Part shown: positions 25,035-33,920 of the stretch, one piece after another
Layout of the letters: each line of letters starts with the position of its first letter
Numbering within the stretch: position 1 is the first letter of the stretch
Assembly: GCF_027947575.1 (NCBI RefSeq)
Contig: NZ_CP116256.1
Location: forward strand, 4,898,001 to 4,962,000
Source of the DNA: Streptomyces rubrogriseus
Lineage (GTDB): Bacteria; Actinomycetota; Actinomycetes; Streptomycetales; Streptomycetaceae
Direction of reading: 5' to 3'
Length of the DNA stretch: 64,000 nt
The notes under the pieces: generated by a model
What the model saw: the letters and a program-made list of their open reading frames with translations, nothing else
Told to the model about the DNA's origin: nothing
Database searches by the model: none
Program-made: the position numbers and the translations under genes

Positions 25035-26957
25035 CTACTCCTCCGGGTCCACGTGGGTCGGGTCCCGCACCTCGGCCTCCTGGCGCAGGGAGCCGGGAGC
25101 GGCCCGGTCGGGGGTGGCCTCGCTCTGCCCGGACTGGGGCGGCGGGGGCGGCTCGGTGTCGCCGGGCGCGCCCATGCCGGCGGCGGGCAGACGCAGGGCG
25201 AGCAGGGCGACGTCGTCCCCGCGGGGCGCGATGCGCGCGAGCAGTTCGTCGCAGAAGTCGTCGACGCTCCACCTGTCCACCCGCCGGGCGAGTACGCCGG
25301 CATGGTGGCGGAGCTGGTCCATGCCCACGTCGATGGGACGGTCGCGGCTCTCGACCAGGCCGTCGGTGTAGAGCAGGAGGAGGCTCTCCGGCGGGAGTTC
25401 CTCGCGCGTGTCGGGCCAGTCCAGACCCAGGCGCAGGGTGGCGCTCATGCCGATGAGCGGGCCGTGGCCACCCTCCAGGAAGCGCGTGCCGCCGTCCCGC
25501 GTGATCAGCAGCGGCGGCGGGTGTCCGGCGTTCACCCAGTGCAGCCGCCAGGGGCCGCCCTCGGCCCCCTCGACACGGGCGAAGACGAGGGTGGCCATGG
25601 GCGCGTCGCTGGTGTTGGTCACGGCCTCGTCCAGACGGCGCATGATCACGCTGGGCGGCTCCTGGTGGTCCCAGGCCAGGGCGCGCAGCATGTTGCGGAC
25701 CTCGGCCATGTGGGCGGCGGCCTGCAGGTCGTGTCCGACGACGTCCCCGATGACCAGGGCCATCACGCCGTCGTCCAGGAGGAAGGCGTCGTACCAGTCG
25801 CCGCCGACCTCCATCGCGCTCTCGGCCGGCCAGTAGCGGGCGGCCATCCGCAGGTGGTCGACCTGGGGAAGCGGGGTCAGCAGCTGGCGCTGCATGGTCT
25901 CGGCGACGTTCTGCTGCTCGTGGTAGAGCCGGGCGTTGTCCAGGACCAGTCCGACGCGGCGGCCGATGTCCGCCAGCAGGGCGACCTCGGCCTCGGTGTG
26001 GGCGGGGCGCCCTCCGGCGCGGCCCACCGTGAGGATGCCGTAGGACCGCTGGCGGGTGCGCAGCGGGATGGCGACGGCCGCGTGGCCGCCGAGCCGTTCG
26101 AACAGCACCCGGTGGGTGGCGGCGAGCGGGTGCTCAGGGTCCCGGAACAGGTCGTCGGCCTTCAGCGGGACGGGCCGGTCGCCCTTGATGAGCAGGGTGA
26201 GCGCGGCGCGGGCCTGGTCCGGCAGCGAGGTCATGGGCCCGCGCAGGGGTCTGGCCCGGTCCGGCCGGGTGCTGCTGCGCACCGCCACCCGTTCCAAGAG
26301 GTCCGACTGGCCAGGGTAGACGTCGACCGCCGCCCACTGGCCCAGTTCCGGCACCAGCAGCCGCACCAGCCGGCGCAGGGTGGTGGAGGTGCGCTCGGTG
26401 GGGACCAGCACGGTGGAGATCTCGGCGACCAGGTGCAGCTGGGCGGTGAGTGCCTCCAGGGCGGTGGTCCGCGCCTCGGTCTCCTCGGCGGCGCTGCGGT
26501 GCAGGCTGAAGTCGTGGAAGACGAGCACCAGCCCTTCCTGCCGTCCGCCGCGGACGAGGGGGGTGGTGGCCCAGATGATGGGGACCGTGGTGCCGTCGGC
26601 CCGCTGGAAGTACTCGTCGCTGCCCTCCTCGGCGGGCACCCCGTGCAGCGGGCGGCGCAGCGCGCACCGCTCGCGCGGTACGGGGCTGCCGTCGGCGTGC
26701 CGGTGCAGGAGGTCGTGTGCGTCGTGCCCGAGCATCTCCTGCTCCGACCGTCCCAGCAGCTGCTCGGCCCAGGGGTTCACCGAGGTGATCCGGGCGGTGG
26801 GGCCGAGGGTGAGGACGCCGGCGCCGAGGGCGTGCAGGACGGCACGGGAGAAGTCGGGCTCCACGTCCTCCGACACGCCGTGCGCCTCGGCCGCCGTGTC
26901 GTGTCCTGGTTCCCTGCCGTCCTGGTGGCCCGCCCAGCGTGACGTCACGACCCTCAC
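25035..26957 (-). CDS. PAS-GAF-SpoIIE serine phosphatase (PP2C-type)
   Basis: About 640 residues. PAS domain (about 35-150: LGPTARITSVNPWAEQLLG), GAF domain (about 175-355: ALTAQLHLVAEISTVL ... GILTVGRAGG), then a SpoIIE/RsbU phosphatase with EVGGDWYDAFLLDDG, IGDVVGHDLQAAA, NAGHPPPLL and LLLYTDGLVESR holding the metal-binding Asp residues. Such proteins dephosphorylate anti-anti-sigma factors. GTG/ATG start is uncertain within the first 30 residues. An RsbW-like kinase lies 1.1 kb away and a STAS-like protein further along. Confidence 0.88.
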   Translation of the reverse strand: MRVVTSRWAGHQDGREPGHDTAAEAHGVSEDVEPDFSRAVLHALGAGVLTLGPTARITSVNPWAEQLLGRSEQEMLGHDAHDLLHRHADGSPVPRERCALRRPLHGVPAEEGSDEYFQRADGTTVPIIWATTPLVRGGRQEGLVLVFHDFSLHRSAAEETEARTTALEALTAQLHLVAEISTVLVPTERTSTTLRRLVRLLVPELGQWAAVDVYPGQSDLLERVAVRSSTRPDRARPLRGPMTSLPDQARAALTLLIKGDRPVPLKADDLFRDPEHPLAATHRVLFERLGGHAAVAIPLRTRQRSYGILTVGRAGGRPAHTEAEVALLADIGRRVGLVLDNARLYHEQQNVAETMQRQLLTPLPQVDHLRMAARYWPAESAMEVGGDWYDAFLLDDGVMALVIGDVVGHDLQAAAHMAEVRNMLRALAWDHQEPPSVIMRRLDEAVTNTSDAPMATLVFARVEGAEGGPWRLHWVNAGHPPPLLITRDGGTRFLEGGHGPLIGMSATLRLGLDWPDTREELPPESLLLLYTDGLVESRDRPIDVGMDQLRHHAGVLARRVDRWSVDDFCDELLARIAPRGDDVALLALRLPAAGMGAPGDTEPPPPPQSGQSEATPDRAAPGSLRQEAEVRDPTHVDPEE

Positions 26958-27090
26958 AGCCTTCCGATGCCGTCCATCCCGCCAGGTTCCCCGGGGGGCG
27001 GTGATGAACCGCTCCGCACGGCCGAGGGGGGAGGAGCGAGGGTGGGTAATCCGGTCGCCCGGCCCGGCCCGTGTCCCGTACGTTCACGTG

Positions 27091-27642
27091 ATGTCCGAAC
27101 TTCGAACCGATCGTCTCGTGCTCCGCGGCTGGCGGCCGTCCGACCTGGACCCGTGGGCGGCGATGAACGCCGACCCGGTGGTCCGCGAGTACTTCCCCGA
27201 GGTCCTGACCCGGGCGCAGAGCGAGGCGTCCGTGGCCCGCTTCCAGGCCGACCTCGACCGGCGGGGCTGGGGCTGGTGGGCGGTGGAGATCGCCGCCACC
27301 GGCGAGTTCATCGGCTTCGCCGGGCTCGATCCCGTGGAGGACGGCATGCCGTTCACCGGGGTGGAGGCGGGCTGGCGCCTGGCCCGCCCGGCCTGGGGGA
27401 ACGGCTTCGCCACCGAGGCCGCGCGGGCCGTGGTGACCCACGCCTTCGAGGAGCTCGGGCTGTCGGAGGTCCTCGCGGTGACCGCGGCCGGCAACCGGCG
27501 TTCGCGGGCGGTGATGGACCGCCTGGGCATGACCTACGACCCGGCCGACGACTTCGACGACCCGGAGATCCCCGAGGGCCCCCTGCGCCGCTCCGTCGTG
27601 TACCGCCTCCGGTCCCGGGACCACCGGCCCGGCGCGCTGTAG
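27091..27642 (+). CDS. GNAT-family N-acetyltransferase (RimJ/RimL type)
   Basis: 183 residues. Begins MSELRTDRLVLRGWRPSDLD, the usual Acetyltransf_3 opening; acetyl-CoA site GWRLARPAWGNGFATEAARA corresponds to the (R/Q)xxGxG/A signature with WGNGFA; closing region GNRRSRAVMDRLGM. Substrate unknown (ribosomal protein Ser/Ala N-terminus or a small molecule). Monocistronic. Confidence 0.9.
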   Translation: MSELRTDRLVLRGWRPSDLDPWAAMNADPVVREYFPEVLTRAQSEASVARFQADLDRRGWGWWAVEIAATGEFIGFAGLDPVEDGMPFTGVEAGWRLARPAWGNGFATEAARAVVTHAFEELGLSEVLAVTAAGNRRSRAVMDRLGMTYDPADDFDDPEIPEGPLRRSVVYRLRSRDHRPGAL

Positions 27643-28060
27643 CGGGGGCCGGGCGGTGGACGGCGGCGTCCGTCACCGCGCGGGACCGGGCCGCCGCACG
27701 GGACCGGGCCGCCGCCCCGCACGCCGGTGCCGCGTCACGGCCCGGAGCGGAACGCGCCGCCGCGCCGGCGGGTGCCGGGCCACCGGACACCACCGGCCCG
27801 CCGCCACGCACGCACCTCCCGCGACACCACCCGGCGTTCGGTCGGCCGGCGCGCACGCGCCTGCTGCGCGACCGCCGAGAGCCAGTCCCGCCACCGCGCG
27901 AGCAGGTGCCGCGCACCGCCCGGAGCAACGCCCCGACACCCCACAGGCAGGTGCTGCGCCACCACGCCGAGCAGGGCCGCCGCCGGCGGAACCGTCGCCC
28001 CGGGGCGGTCGCTCCGCCGCGCGCGTGACGCGTCCCTCCGGGCGGGTCGGACGCAGTGGG
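27643..28060. other. 418-bp very GC-rich spacer without a supported gene
   Basis: Lies between convergent GNAT and RsbW-like genes. All six frames are open for long stretches only because of GC content; none has an RBS or recognisable product. It holds an 18-bp-spaced direct repeat CGGGACCGGGCCGCCGC (27681 and 27699) and many CGCCG-type runs. It may be a decayed gene, but nothing identifies one. Confidence 0.5.
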
Positions 28061-28534
28061 TCAGGCCGGGCGGCCGAGGGTGGCCGTGCCGTTCAGGTCG
28101 TCGGCGAGTCCCACGGCGGCCCTCATGCGCTTGCCGACCGGCTCCCGGTGCACCTCGAAGCTCTCGCAGACGGCCATGACGATCTCCAGCCCGTGCCGGC
28201 CGACCCGGCCGGGGTCCGCGGGCCCGGGCACGGGGAGCACCGGCGTGCTGTCCCACACCGTGACCTCCACCCGGTCCTCGGCCAGCTCGAGATCGACCAG
28301 CGAGGGACCGGGCGCGTATTTGCAGGCGTTCGTCAGCAGCTCGCTGACCACCAGTTGCACCACTTCCACCGCGCGGTCGGACACTCGGGCGCCCTGCGCC
28401 GCGCGCACGCGCGTCAGAAACCGCCGGGCCAGTTCCCGGCCCCTGGCGATGTCGCCGGGCATGCCCTGGTACTCCGCCGAAATCTTGACCGACCCGTCCT
28501 CCAGCCGGTCCCCCGTACGGGCAGCCCCGTCCAT
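28061..28534 (-). CDS. RsbW-like anti-sigma factor / ATP-binding protein
   Basis: 157 residues with a single HATPase_c_2 domain: N-box QLVVSELLTNACKYAPG, G1-type VTVWDSTPVLP and G2-like GRHGLEIVMAV. Streptomyces have dozens of these stand-alone kinases that pair with STAS antagonists and SpoIIE phosphatases. ATG at 28532-28534. Probable partner: the SpoIIE protein at 25-27 kb (inference). Confidence 0.85.
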   Translation of the reverse strand: MDGAARTGDRLEDGSVKISAEYQGMPGDIARGRELARRFLTRVRAAQGARVSDRAVEVVQLVVSELLTNACKYAPGPSLVDLELAEDRVEVTVWDSTPVLPVPGPADPGRVGRHGLEIVMAVCESFEVHREPVGKRMRAAVGLADDLNGTATLGRPA

Positions 28535-28642
28535 CCGATCCGCCCTCTTCCTGAGCCTTGACCGTTACGCCGACCCGTCTACCCCCGAATCCGGCAAACA
28601 TCACCCGCCCCACGGAGTCGTGCGGCGCACAGGCGTCAGGCG

Positions 28643-29380
28643 TCAGGCTTCCGTCGGGCGCAGGACCAGGCAGAGGAAGCCCAGGCAGTCCCGATAGCCC
28701 CGCAGCCACCCGTCCCGGTGGGCGGTGGCCGTCTCCAGCGCCTGCGCGCGGTCGGGGTCGGCGGGGTGGTCCAGGGCCCACTCGGCCAGTGTCCCGGTCC
28801 AGGCCCACTCGTAGTCGTCGAGTTCCCGGCGGGTGCTGATGTACCCGCCCACGGGCGTCCAGCCGTCCGCGACGACCCGGTCCAGGGTGGTCGGCAGGTC
28901 GTCGAGGTCACCCAGCGTCTCGACGGCCTCGGGGGACGGCTCGCGTTCCCAGAATCCGTCGCCGACCAGGACACGTCCGCCGGGCGCCAGGTGCTCGCCT
29001 GCGGCGGCGAGGGTGGCGGGCAGGCCGCCGAACGCGTGCGTGGAGCCGACGCAGAGGACCAGGTCGAAGCGGTGCGGGGCGGCGAACCGCGCGGCGTCCT
29101 CATGGTGCAGCGTCAGACGGTCCGCCACCCCGAGCCGGGCCGCGGCCTCACGGGCGTGGTCGAGCGCGCTCGCCGAGACGTCGACGCCCTCGGCCGTGAG
29201 ACGTGGATGCCCGGCGAGAGCCCGCAGCAGCCACTCGGCGCCGCCGCAGCCCAGGTCGAGGACGCGCGCGCCGTCGCCGGGAACCGCGCGGGCGAGGAGC
29301 CGGCGTACCGAGTCGTCGTCGAGCGGTGCCGCGATCGGATGGTGGGCATGAGCGAGTCGGGAGATCTGTCGACGGTCCAC
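28643..29380 (-). CDS. class I SAM-dependent methyltransferase
   Basis: 245 residues. Motif I VLDLGCGGAEWLLRALAG, motif II GVDVSASALDHAREAAARLG, post-I Asp and LVLCVGSTHAFGG for motif IV. Start assigned to GTG at 29378-29380 (MDRRQISRLAHAHHP) since the open frame further upstream runs through the divergent P450 gene. Substrate unknown; the divergent P450 214 bp away may share a pathway. Confidence 0.82.
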   Translation of the reverse strand: MDRRQISRLAHAHHPIAAPLDDDSVRRLLARAVPGDGARVLDLGCGGAEWLLRALAGHPRLTAEGVDVSASALDHAREAAARLGVADRLTLHHEDAARFAAPHRFDLVLCVGSTHAFGGLPATLAAAGEHLAPGGRVLVGDGFWEREPSPEAVETLGDLDDLPTTLDRVVADGWTPVGGYISTRRELDDYEWAWTGTLAEWALDHPADPDRAQALETATAHRDGWLRGYRDCLGFLCLVLRPTEA

Positions 29381-29593
29381 CGACGGAGCTTCGCACGGCG
29401 GTCCGGAGGGCGCACCCGGTTTCCCGGGCGGTCCCGTCCGGCACGCGTGCGGCCGGACGGCGGCGGATCGCGGCACCGCCCGACTCGGCGGATTCCGGGG
29501 CTGGTCGGCGGCGGCCGGGTGGCCGATCCTGGTGACCACGTCGTCGAGCCGGGTGGCCGCCGGGGCCGCACGGCCGGAGTGGGGGGTGGCCAC

Positions 29594-30790
29594 GTGGTGC
29601 AGGACGGACGGGTCTCCGCGCGGAAGGCCGACCGGGGCCGGGCCGGGCCGGCGTGCCCGGTCGACCGGGCGGCGGACGGGACCTGGCGGGTGCACGATTT
29701 CGCCGTCGCGCGGGCGCTGCTGCGCGGTCCCGGCACCGTACAGGCCGGTCTCGGCATCGAGACGGTGGAGAAGCTCCCGCCGCGCGTCCGCCGGCCCGTG
29801 CTCTACCGGGACGGCCCCGAGCACCGGGAGCACCGCAGGCAGACCGCCCGCTACTTCACTCCCCGCCGGGTGGACGAGCACTACCGCGAGCCGATGGTCC
29901 GGATCGCCGAGGAGCAGCTGGCCGTCCTGCGCTCGGCCGGCGAGGCCCCGCTCTCCGACCTCGCCTTCGGTCTGGCCATCGGCGTGGTGAGCGAGGTCGT
30001 CGGGCTGCGGTACAGCAGGCCCGGCATCCGCCGCAGGCTGGAGCGGTTCTTCCCGGAAAGGTTCGGCGAGCCGGGACTGACCAGTGTCCGGGGCCTGTAC
30101 TGGCTGGTGCGGCAGAACACCAACTGGCTCCGCATCCACCTGGCCGACGTGCGCCCCGCCGTCCGCGCGCACCGCCGCCGCGAGCACGACGACCTGATCT
30201 CCCACCTGATCGCGGAGGGCTGCTCGGACGTCGAGATCCTCGGGGAGTGCCTGACGTTCGCCGCGGCCGGCATGGTCACCACGCGCGAGTTCGTGTGCCT
30301 GGCCGCCTGGCACCTGTTCTCGGACGCCGAGCTGCTCGGCCACTACCGGTCGGCGGACGAGCCGGGCCGCCTCGCCGTCCTCCAGGAGCTGCTGCGGCTG
30401 GAGCCCGTCATCGGGCGGTTGCGCAGGCGGGCCACGGAGCCGGTGGAGCTGCGCTGCCCCGGCGGGCCGGTGATGGTGGACCGCGGCGAGTACGTCGAGG
30501 TCCACCTGGACGACGCCAACGCGGACCCGAAGGCCGTGGGCGAGGAGCCGCTGCTCGTCCGCCCGGAGCGTGCCGGGGCGGTCGGCGCGGGGCTCTCCTT
30601 CGGTGACGGGCCGCACCGGTGCCCCGGGGCGCACATCGCCCTGCTGGAGACCGACGTGTTCCTCAGCCGCCTGTTCGCCCTCGACGGCGTCCGGATGAGC
30701 GGTGCGCCGCGCGTCGCCTTCCAGGAGGCCATCGACGGCTACGAGATCCGCGGGCTGACGGTGTCACTCCCCCGGGCCGGCCGCGGCTGA
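29594..30790 (+). CDS. cytochrome P450
   Basis: 398 residues from a GTG at 29594 with GGGGGG 8 nt upstream (29597 also possible). I-helix FAAAGMVTTREF, K-helix ExxR in LQELLRLEP, heme loop LSFGDGPHRCPGAHIALLE with the Cys thiolate. Slightly short N-terminus; the usual opening PxxP region is not evident (PACPVDRAADGTWRVHDFAV). No ferredoxin or reductase gene is adjacent. Divergent from a methyltransferase; ends 39 bp from the convergent phosphoglucomutase gene. Confidence 0.87.
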   Translation: MVQDGRVSARKADRGRAGPACPVDRAADGTWRVHDFAVARALLRGPGTVQAGLGIETVEKLPPRVRRPVLYRDGPEHREHRRQTARYFTPRRVDEHYREPMVRIAEEQLAVLRSAGEAPLSDLAFGLAIGVVSEVVGLRYSRPGIRRRLERFFPERFGEPGLTSVRGLYWLVRQNTNWLRIHLADVRPAVRAHRRREHDDLISHLIAEGCSDVEILGECLTFAAAGMVTTREFVCLAAWHLFSDAELLGHYRSADEPGRLAVLQELLRLEPVIGRLRRRATEPVELRCPGGPVMVDRGEYVEVHLDDANADPKAVGEEPLLVRPERAGAVGAGLSFGDGPHRCPGAHIALLETDVFLSRLFALDGVRMSGAPRVAFQEAIDGYEIRGLTVSLPRAGRG

Positions 30791-30802
30791 CCGGCCCGGG
30801 GA

Positions 30803-30819
30803 CCGACGTACGGCGTCGG
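30803..30819. terminator. short hairpin between convergent P450 and pgm genes
   Basis: CCGACG-TACGG-CGTCGG, 6-bp perfect stem and 5-nt loop in the 39-bp gap between the two gene ends. Confidence 0.4.
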
Positions 30820-30829
30820 CGCCGCGGTG

Positions 30830-32470
30830 TCAGCCGCCCAGGGCGCCGAGGACGACGAGCTTGGCCTCGTCCTGCACCCGGCGGAGGTGGTCCGCGCCGA
30901 GGAAGGACTCGCCGTAGATCTTGTAGACGTCCTCGGTGCCGGAGGGGCGGGCCGCGAACCAGGCGTTCTCGGTGGTCACCTTGATGCCGCCGATGGGGGC
31001 GCCGTTGCCCGGTGCCTCGGTGAGCACGGCGGTGACCGGCTCCCCGGCGAGGGTGTCGGCCGTGACCTGGGCCGGGGACAGCCTGGCCAGGCGGGCCTTC
31101 TCCTCGCGGGTGGCCGGGGCGTCGATGCGGGCGTAGGCGGGGTCGCCGAACCGGGCGGTGAGCGCGGCGTAGTGCTCGGAGGGCGTCTTGTCGGTGACGG
31201 CGGCGATCTCGGAGGCGAGCAGGGCGAGGATGATGCCGTCCTTGTCGGTGGTCCACACGGAGCCGTCCCGGCGCAGGAACGACGCCCCGGCGGACTCCTC
31301 GCCACCGAAGCCGAGGGAGCCGTCGACCAGTCCGTCCACGAACCACTTGAAGCCCACCGGTACTTCGACCAGGGGGCGGCCGAGGTCGGCGGCGACCCGG
31401 TCGATCATGCCGGAGGACACCAGCGTCTTGCCCACGCCCGCGTGGGCCGGCCAGTCGGAGCGGTGGGCGTAGAGGTAGGCGATGGCGGTGGCGAGGTAGT
31501 GGTTGGGGTTCATCAGGCCGGCGTCCGGGGTGACGATGCCGTGCCGGTCGGCGTCGGCGTCGTTGCCGGTGGCGATGTCGAAGCGGTCGCGCCCCTGGAT
31601 GAGGGAGGCCATGGCGTGCGGCGACGAGCAGTCCATGCGGATCTTGCCGTCCCAGTCCAGGGTCATGAACCGCCAGGTCGGGTCGGTGAGCGGGTTGACC
31701 ACCGTCAGGTCGAGGCGGTGCTGCTCGGCGATCCGGCCCCAGTACGCGACGGAGGCGCCGCCCAGCGGGTCCGCGCCGATCCGCACGCCCGCCGAGCGGA
31801 TCGCGTCGAGGTCCAGGACGCTCGGCAGGTCGCGGACGTAGGCGTCGAGGAAGTCGTGGCGGCCGGTGCCGGGGGCGGCGAGCGCCCGCGCGTACGGGAT
31901 GCGCCGTACGTCCTTCAGTCCGGCCGTGATGATCTCGTTGGCCCGGTCCTGGATCCAGGAGGTGGCGTCCGAGCCCGCGGGGCCGCCGTTCGGCGGGTTG
32001 TACTTGAAGCCGCCGTCGGCGGGCGGGTTGTGCGAGGGGGTGACGACGACGCCGTCGGCGAGGCCCGAGGTGCGGCCCCTGTTGTGGGTGAGGATGGCGT
32101 GGGAGACCGCCGGGGTGGGGGTGTAGCCGTCCGCGCTGTCGATGAGCACGGTCACGTCGTTGGCGGCGAACACCTCCAGTGCGGTGACCCTCGCGGGCTC
32201 GGACAGGGCGTGGGTGTCGGCGCCCAGGAAGAGCGGGCCGTCGGTGCCCTGTGCCGAGCGGTACTCGCAGATGGCCTGGCTGGTGGCGGCGATGTGGTCG
32301 TCGTTGAACGCCGCCGCCAGCGACGAGCCCCGGTGCCCGGACGTGCCGAAGGCCACGCGCTGGGCGGGCTCGCCGGGGTCCGGGTGCAGGGCGTAGTACG
32401 CCGTCACCAGCCTGGCGACGTCGATCAGGTCCTCGGGGCCGGCCGGCTTGCCGGCTCGGTCGTGCTGCAT
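30830..32470 (-). CDS. pgm: phosphoglucomutase (alpha-D-glucose phosphate-specific)
   Basis: Interconverts glucose 1-phosphate and glucose 6-phosphate. 546 residues, the size of E. coli Pgm. Phosphoserine loop [13 protein letters not shown], metal-binding loop [10 protein letters not shown], sugar-binding GGEESAGAS, and phosphate-binding ARPSGTED near the C-terminus. ATG at 32468-32470 chosen to match family length; the frame is open 48 codons further up. Cytoplasmic, housekeeping; probably monocistronic. Confidence 0.96.
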   Translation of the reverse strand: MQHDRAGKPAGPEDLIDVARLVTAYYALHPDPGEPAQRVAFGTSGHRGSSLAAAFNDDHIAATSQAICEYRSAQGTDGPLFLGADTHALSEPARVTALEVFAANDVTVLIDSADGYTPTPAVSHAILTHNRGRTSGLADGVVVTPSHNPPADGGFKYNPPNGGPAGSDATSWIQDRANEIITAGLKDVRRIPYARALAAPGTGRHDFLDAYVRDLPSVLDLDAIRSAGVRIGADPLGGASVAYWGRIAEQHRLDLTVVNPLTDPTWRFMTLDWDGKIRMDCSSPHAMASLIQGRDRFDIATGNDADADRHGIVTPDAGLMNPNHYLATAIAYLYAHRSDWPAHAGVGKTLVSSGMIDRVAADLGRPLVEVPVGFKWFVDGLVDGSLGFGGEESAGASFLRRDGSVWTTDKDGIILALLASEIAAVTDKTPSEHYAALTARFGDPAYARIDAPATREEKARLARLSPAQVTADTLAGEPVTAVLTEAPGNGAPIGGIKVTTENAWFAARPSGTEDVYKIYGESFLGADHLRRVQDEAKLVVLGALGG

Positions 32471-32558
32471 GCGCCCACTCCTCCGCATAGGTCGGGACTT
32501 CGCTCGCGGGTCCCATCTTCCCCTGTCCGCGGAGTGGTGCCGTGCGTGACGTCCGGTG

Positions 32559-32987
32559 TCAGATCCGGCCGCCGGTGAGGCGGGTGAGGGGTCCGTGCGC
32601 GTGTCGCCCGGCACGGCGGCCCACCGCGTAGGAGGCGGCGCTCACGGCGGTGAGGCCGGCGCCCACGCCGGCGGCGACGAGCTTGCGCTGGGAGATCACC
32701 GTCCACGCCGTCTTCGCCGTGGCCGCGACCTGTTCCGAGGTGGCGACGACGGCCTGCCGGCCGGCCGCGACGCTCTTGGCCGCCGTCTGCACGGCACCGT
32801 TCGCGGCGTCGACGGAACGCTGGGCACCGGCCTTGGCCGTCGACGCGGCGTCACTCGCCTTGCCCGCGGCGGCCTGTCCCGCCCGTGCGGCGGGTGCGGT
32901 CGCCTTCTCGGCGGCGCCGCGCGCCTTGGACTCGGCGGTCCGGGTGCCGGTGGGCTTCTTACTCGTGTCCTTGTTCGGATCGCTCAT
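32559..32987 (-). CDS. Ala/Lys-rich protein with C-terminal hydrophobic segment
   Basis: 142 residues. Low-complexity N-terminal two-thirds rich in Ala, Lys, Thr and Ser ([19 protein letters not shown]), probably one long amphipathic helix, then a mildly hydrophobic segment [20 protein letters not shown] and a basic tail. It recalls Streptomyces phasin/histone-like small proteins but no family is certain. ATG at 32985-32987. Confidence 0.65.
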   Translation of the reverse strand: MSDPNKDTSKKPTGTRTAESKARGAAEKATAPAARAGQAAAGKASDAASTAKAGAQRSVDAANGAVQTAAKSVAAGRQAVVATSEQVAATAKTAWTVISQRKLVAAGVGAGLTAVSAASYAVGRRAGRHAHGPLTRLTGGRI

Positions 32988-33184
32988 GGACACCGCTTTG
33001 CCCCTCACCGCCGCGGCAAACACGAACGCCTCTGGCGAGGGTCAACGCGCTTCGGACGTCAGGGTGTTGAACCGGTCACGGAGCGGCTTCACGGCAAGGC
33101 ATTCGTCCGCGGTGCCGCGCAGCGCCCCGGACCAGGGGCCGGGCTCAACCAGGGGGCTGGGAAGCAGATGCGGGTGACGTCATG

Positions 33185-33210
33185 GGGGCCGGCCCGGAAC
33201 GGCCGGCCCC
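33185..33210. terminator. terminator hairpin downstream of the TetR gene
   Basis: GGGGCCGGCC-CGGAAC-GGCCGGCCCC: 10-bp perfect stem, 6-nt loop, 30 bp after the TetR stop. The rest of the 252-bp gap (32988-33239) holds no supported gene. Confidence 0.75.
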
Positions 33211-33239
33211 ACGCGGCCGGAGCCAGGCGAAACGGTGGG

Positions 33240-33833
33240 CTAGCTCCGGGTGCGCAAGGCCCGGGAGAGCGCGCTCATGCTGATGTCGATGACGGTGCGA
33301 AGCTGCTTCTGACTCGCCCTGGCCCTGCTCATCACGGCCAGCGACTGGTTGACCGCCGTCAGGTGAGCCGCGAAGTCGTCGGCATCGCCTTCGGCCAACT
33401 GTGTGGCGTTCAAGGCGGTCCGCAGCCGCGCATGCTGAAGGCGCAGGGCTTCGGTCGCGCGGGCCGCGACGGCGGGGCTGAGCGTCGGTGCCGCCATCGC
33501 GGTCTGGGCGATCAGGCATCCGTCGGGCACGTCGGGGTCGGCGATGCGCTCCAGGGTGACCTCGAAGAACGCCCGTACCGCCTGAAGCGGTTCCGCGGAC
33601 GCCCCTGACAGCGCCTGGTCGTACCTGCTTCCGTACCGCTCGGCATAGCGGTCCAAGCAGCGCAGATAGAGCGAGTCCTTGTCTCCGAACGAGGAGTAGA
33701 TGGAACTCCGGTTCAATCCGGTCGTCCTGGAGAGGTCGTCGAGAGACGTGTCGGCGTATCCGGCCCGCCAGAATTGGACCATCGCCGCGTCGAGCGCGAC
33801 GCCCACGTCGAACTGCTTCTTCCCGGCCATCAC
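33240..33833 (-). CDS. TetR-family transcriptional regulator
   Basis: 197 residues. N-terminal HTH: GVALDAAMVQFWRAGYADTS, LDDLSRTTGLNRSSIYSSFG, DKDSLYLRCLDRY; C-terminal TetR_C_16/CgmR-like ligand domain with a single Cys in VPDGCLIAQTAM. ATG at 33833 or 33830. Divergent from an alpha/beta hydrolase gene with a perfect palindrome between, so it most likely represses itself and the hydrolase. Confidence 0.92.
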   Translation of the reverse strand: MMAGKKQFDVGVALDAAMVQFWRAGYADTSLDDLSRTTGLNRSSIYSSFGDKDSLYLRCLDRYAERYGSRYDQALSGASAEPLQAVRAFFEVTLERIADPDVPDGCLIAQTAMAAPTLSPAVAARATEALRLQHARLRTALNATQLAEGDADDFAAHLTAVNQSLAVMSRARASQKQLRTVIDISMSALSRALRTRS

Positions 33834-33880
33834 ACATGCACCTCGTTCTCGGACCAGCCGTTGCGGGCCCTGCCCATCCT

Positions 33881-33904
33881 ATCTTGAACCAACCAGTTCA
33901 AGAT
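33881..33904. promoter_or_regulatory. TetR operator, perfect 9-bp inverted repeat
   Basis: ATCTTGAAC-caacca-GTTCAAGAT. Perfect 9-bp arms and 6-bp spacer, AT-rich for this genome, located 48 bp from the TetR start and 17 bp from the hydrolase start. Best explained as the binding site of the adjacent TetR regulator. Confidence 0.8.
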
Positions 33905-33920
33905 GCGGTAGGCTCGGGAC

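Noticed and set aside
27656..28561. Forward open frame across the GC-rich spacer and the RsbW-like gene
   Set aside because: No RBS, Arg/Pro/Gly-rich sequence, and antisense to a clear HATPase protein.
28535..28642. SigB-type promoter (GTTT...GGGTA) before the RsbW-like gene
   Set aside because: GTTTG and GGGTA are present on the minus strand but the spacer is about 11-12 nt, shorter than the 14-16 nt consensus.
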